Assembly (NCBI GenBank): GCA_003556955.1
Contig: PWQB01000137.1
Coordinates: 1 to 6,157 of the forward strand
DNA: 6,157 nt
DNA from: Nostocaceae cyanobacterium CSSed10_463m
Lineage (GTDB): Bacteria > Cyanobacteriota > Cyanobacteriia > Cyanobacteriales > Nostocaceae
Reading direction: 5' to 3'
The position numbers and the translations under genes were made by a program. This document shows, piece by piece, positions 6,085 through 6,157 of this stretch (positions are counted from its first letter, which is position 1; the number at the start of each line of letters is the position of its first letter). The notes under the pieces are model-generated. The model saw nothing but the letters and a program-made list of their open reading frames with translations. It searched no databases and was not told the DNA's origin.

Positions 6085-6119
6085 ATTCAAAATTCAAAAT
6101 TATTAATTCAAAATTAAAG
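6085..6119. repeat. STRR-type heptad repeat, five in-phase units of ATTCAAA and variants
   Basis: Five consecutive 7-base units start at 6085: ATTCAAA, ATTCAAA, ATTATTA, ATTCAAA and ATTAAAG. Three are identical and two degenerate, all in the same phase. Short tandemly repeated heptads of this kind are a known feature of heterocystous cyanobacterial genomes. They are non-coding and vary in number between strains. Confidence 0.75.
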
Positions 6120-6120
6120 A

Positions 6121-6153
6121 CAATTAGTGGGAGCTTGAACTCGCCACTAATTG
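6121..6153. repeat. Inverted repeat with perfect 10-bp arms
   Basis: CAATTAGTGG (6121-6130) and CCACTAATTG (6144-6153) are exact reverse complements. GAG (6131-6133) and CTC (6140-6142) continue the stem past one bulged G, leaving a 6-base loop. It directly follows the heptad repeat. On the minus strand it is followed by a T-rich run (GTCTTTAATTTT), so it might also stop transcription entering from the right. A dispersed palindromic repeat is the simpler reading. Confidence 0.6.
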
Positions 6154-6157
6154 GAGA

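Larger units (their letters stand above)
5856..6157. other. Gene-free, repeat-rich stretch upstream of the ureohydrolase gene
   Basis: No convincing coding region occurs on either strand. The stretch holds the CGCAGAGG tandem repeat, an imperfect hairpin (5905-5949), a small odd palindrome (6037-6049), the ATTCAAA heptads and a terminal inverted repeat. The promoter of the ureohydrolase gene must lie here, but I cannot pick it out with confidence. Confidence 0.7.

Noticed and set aside
6026..6106. 26-codon plus-strand ORF near the right edge
   Set aside because: No ribosome site, and its second half is translated from the ATTCAAA repeat.
6121..6157. tRNA T-arm-like sequence (GAGTTCAAGCTC on the minus strand)
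   Set aside because: The loop is six bases instead of seven, and no acceptor, D or anticodon arms are present in the adjoining bases.
5856..6157. Guanidine riboswitch upstream of the ureohydrolase gene
   Set aside because: No paired ACGR-loop hairpins or other recognisable guanidine riboswitch core on the minus strand; the hairpins seen are repeat-related.

Overview
The window looks like chromosomal DNA of a filamentous, probably heterocyst-forming cyanobacterium (Nostoc/Anabaena/Calothrix type). The clues are two perfect HIP1 octamers (GCGATCGC), a CGCAGAGG tandem repeat, in-phase ATTCAAA heptads of the STRR type, and AT-rich spacers. All protein families seen are also known from cyanobacteria. 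The exact genus cannot be fixed from the sequence alone.

Layout, left to right. (1) Positions 1-1287, minus strand: a fused SpmA-SpmB-type membrane protein with two nucleoside-recognition (Gate) domains, missing only its last residues at the window edge. It is open through the edge and must be read on the reverse strand; the short plus-strand frames over it are shadows. (2) Positions 1288-1547: an AT-rich spacer with a weak candidate promoter, a small GC-rich dispersed-repeat hairpin and a stem-loop just after the next gene. (3) Positions 1548-3608, minus strand: a 686-residue polytopic membrane protein resembling GT-C glycosyltransferases, with a soluble C-terminal beta-rich domain. (4) Positions 3609-4001: a 393-base divergent spacer with no convincing gene but at least three dyad-symmetric elements. 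(5) Positions 4002-4826, plus strand: an M90/MtfA-type zinc metallopeptidase with an added N-terminal membrane anchor. (6) Positions 4803-5855, minus strand: a ureohydrolase (agmatinase family; agmatine or possibly guanidine as substrate), overlapping the peptidase tail-to-tail by 24 bases. (7) Positions 5856-6157: a gene-free stretch rich in dispersed repeats and hairpins.

The genes do not form an obvious pathway. The two leftmost genes point the same way but are separated by 260 bases, so co-transcription is uncertain. The membrane protein and the peptidase diverge, and the peptidase and the ureohydrolase converge. I see no defence island, CRISPR array, transposase, tRNA or rRNA. The points most worth a second look are the C-terminal domain of the 686-residue protein, the membrane-anchored peptidase, the undecided substrate of the ureohydrolase, the dyads in the divergent spacer and the composite repeats at the right edge.
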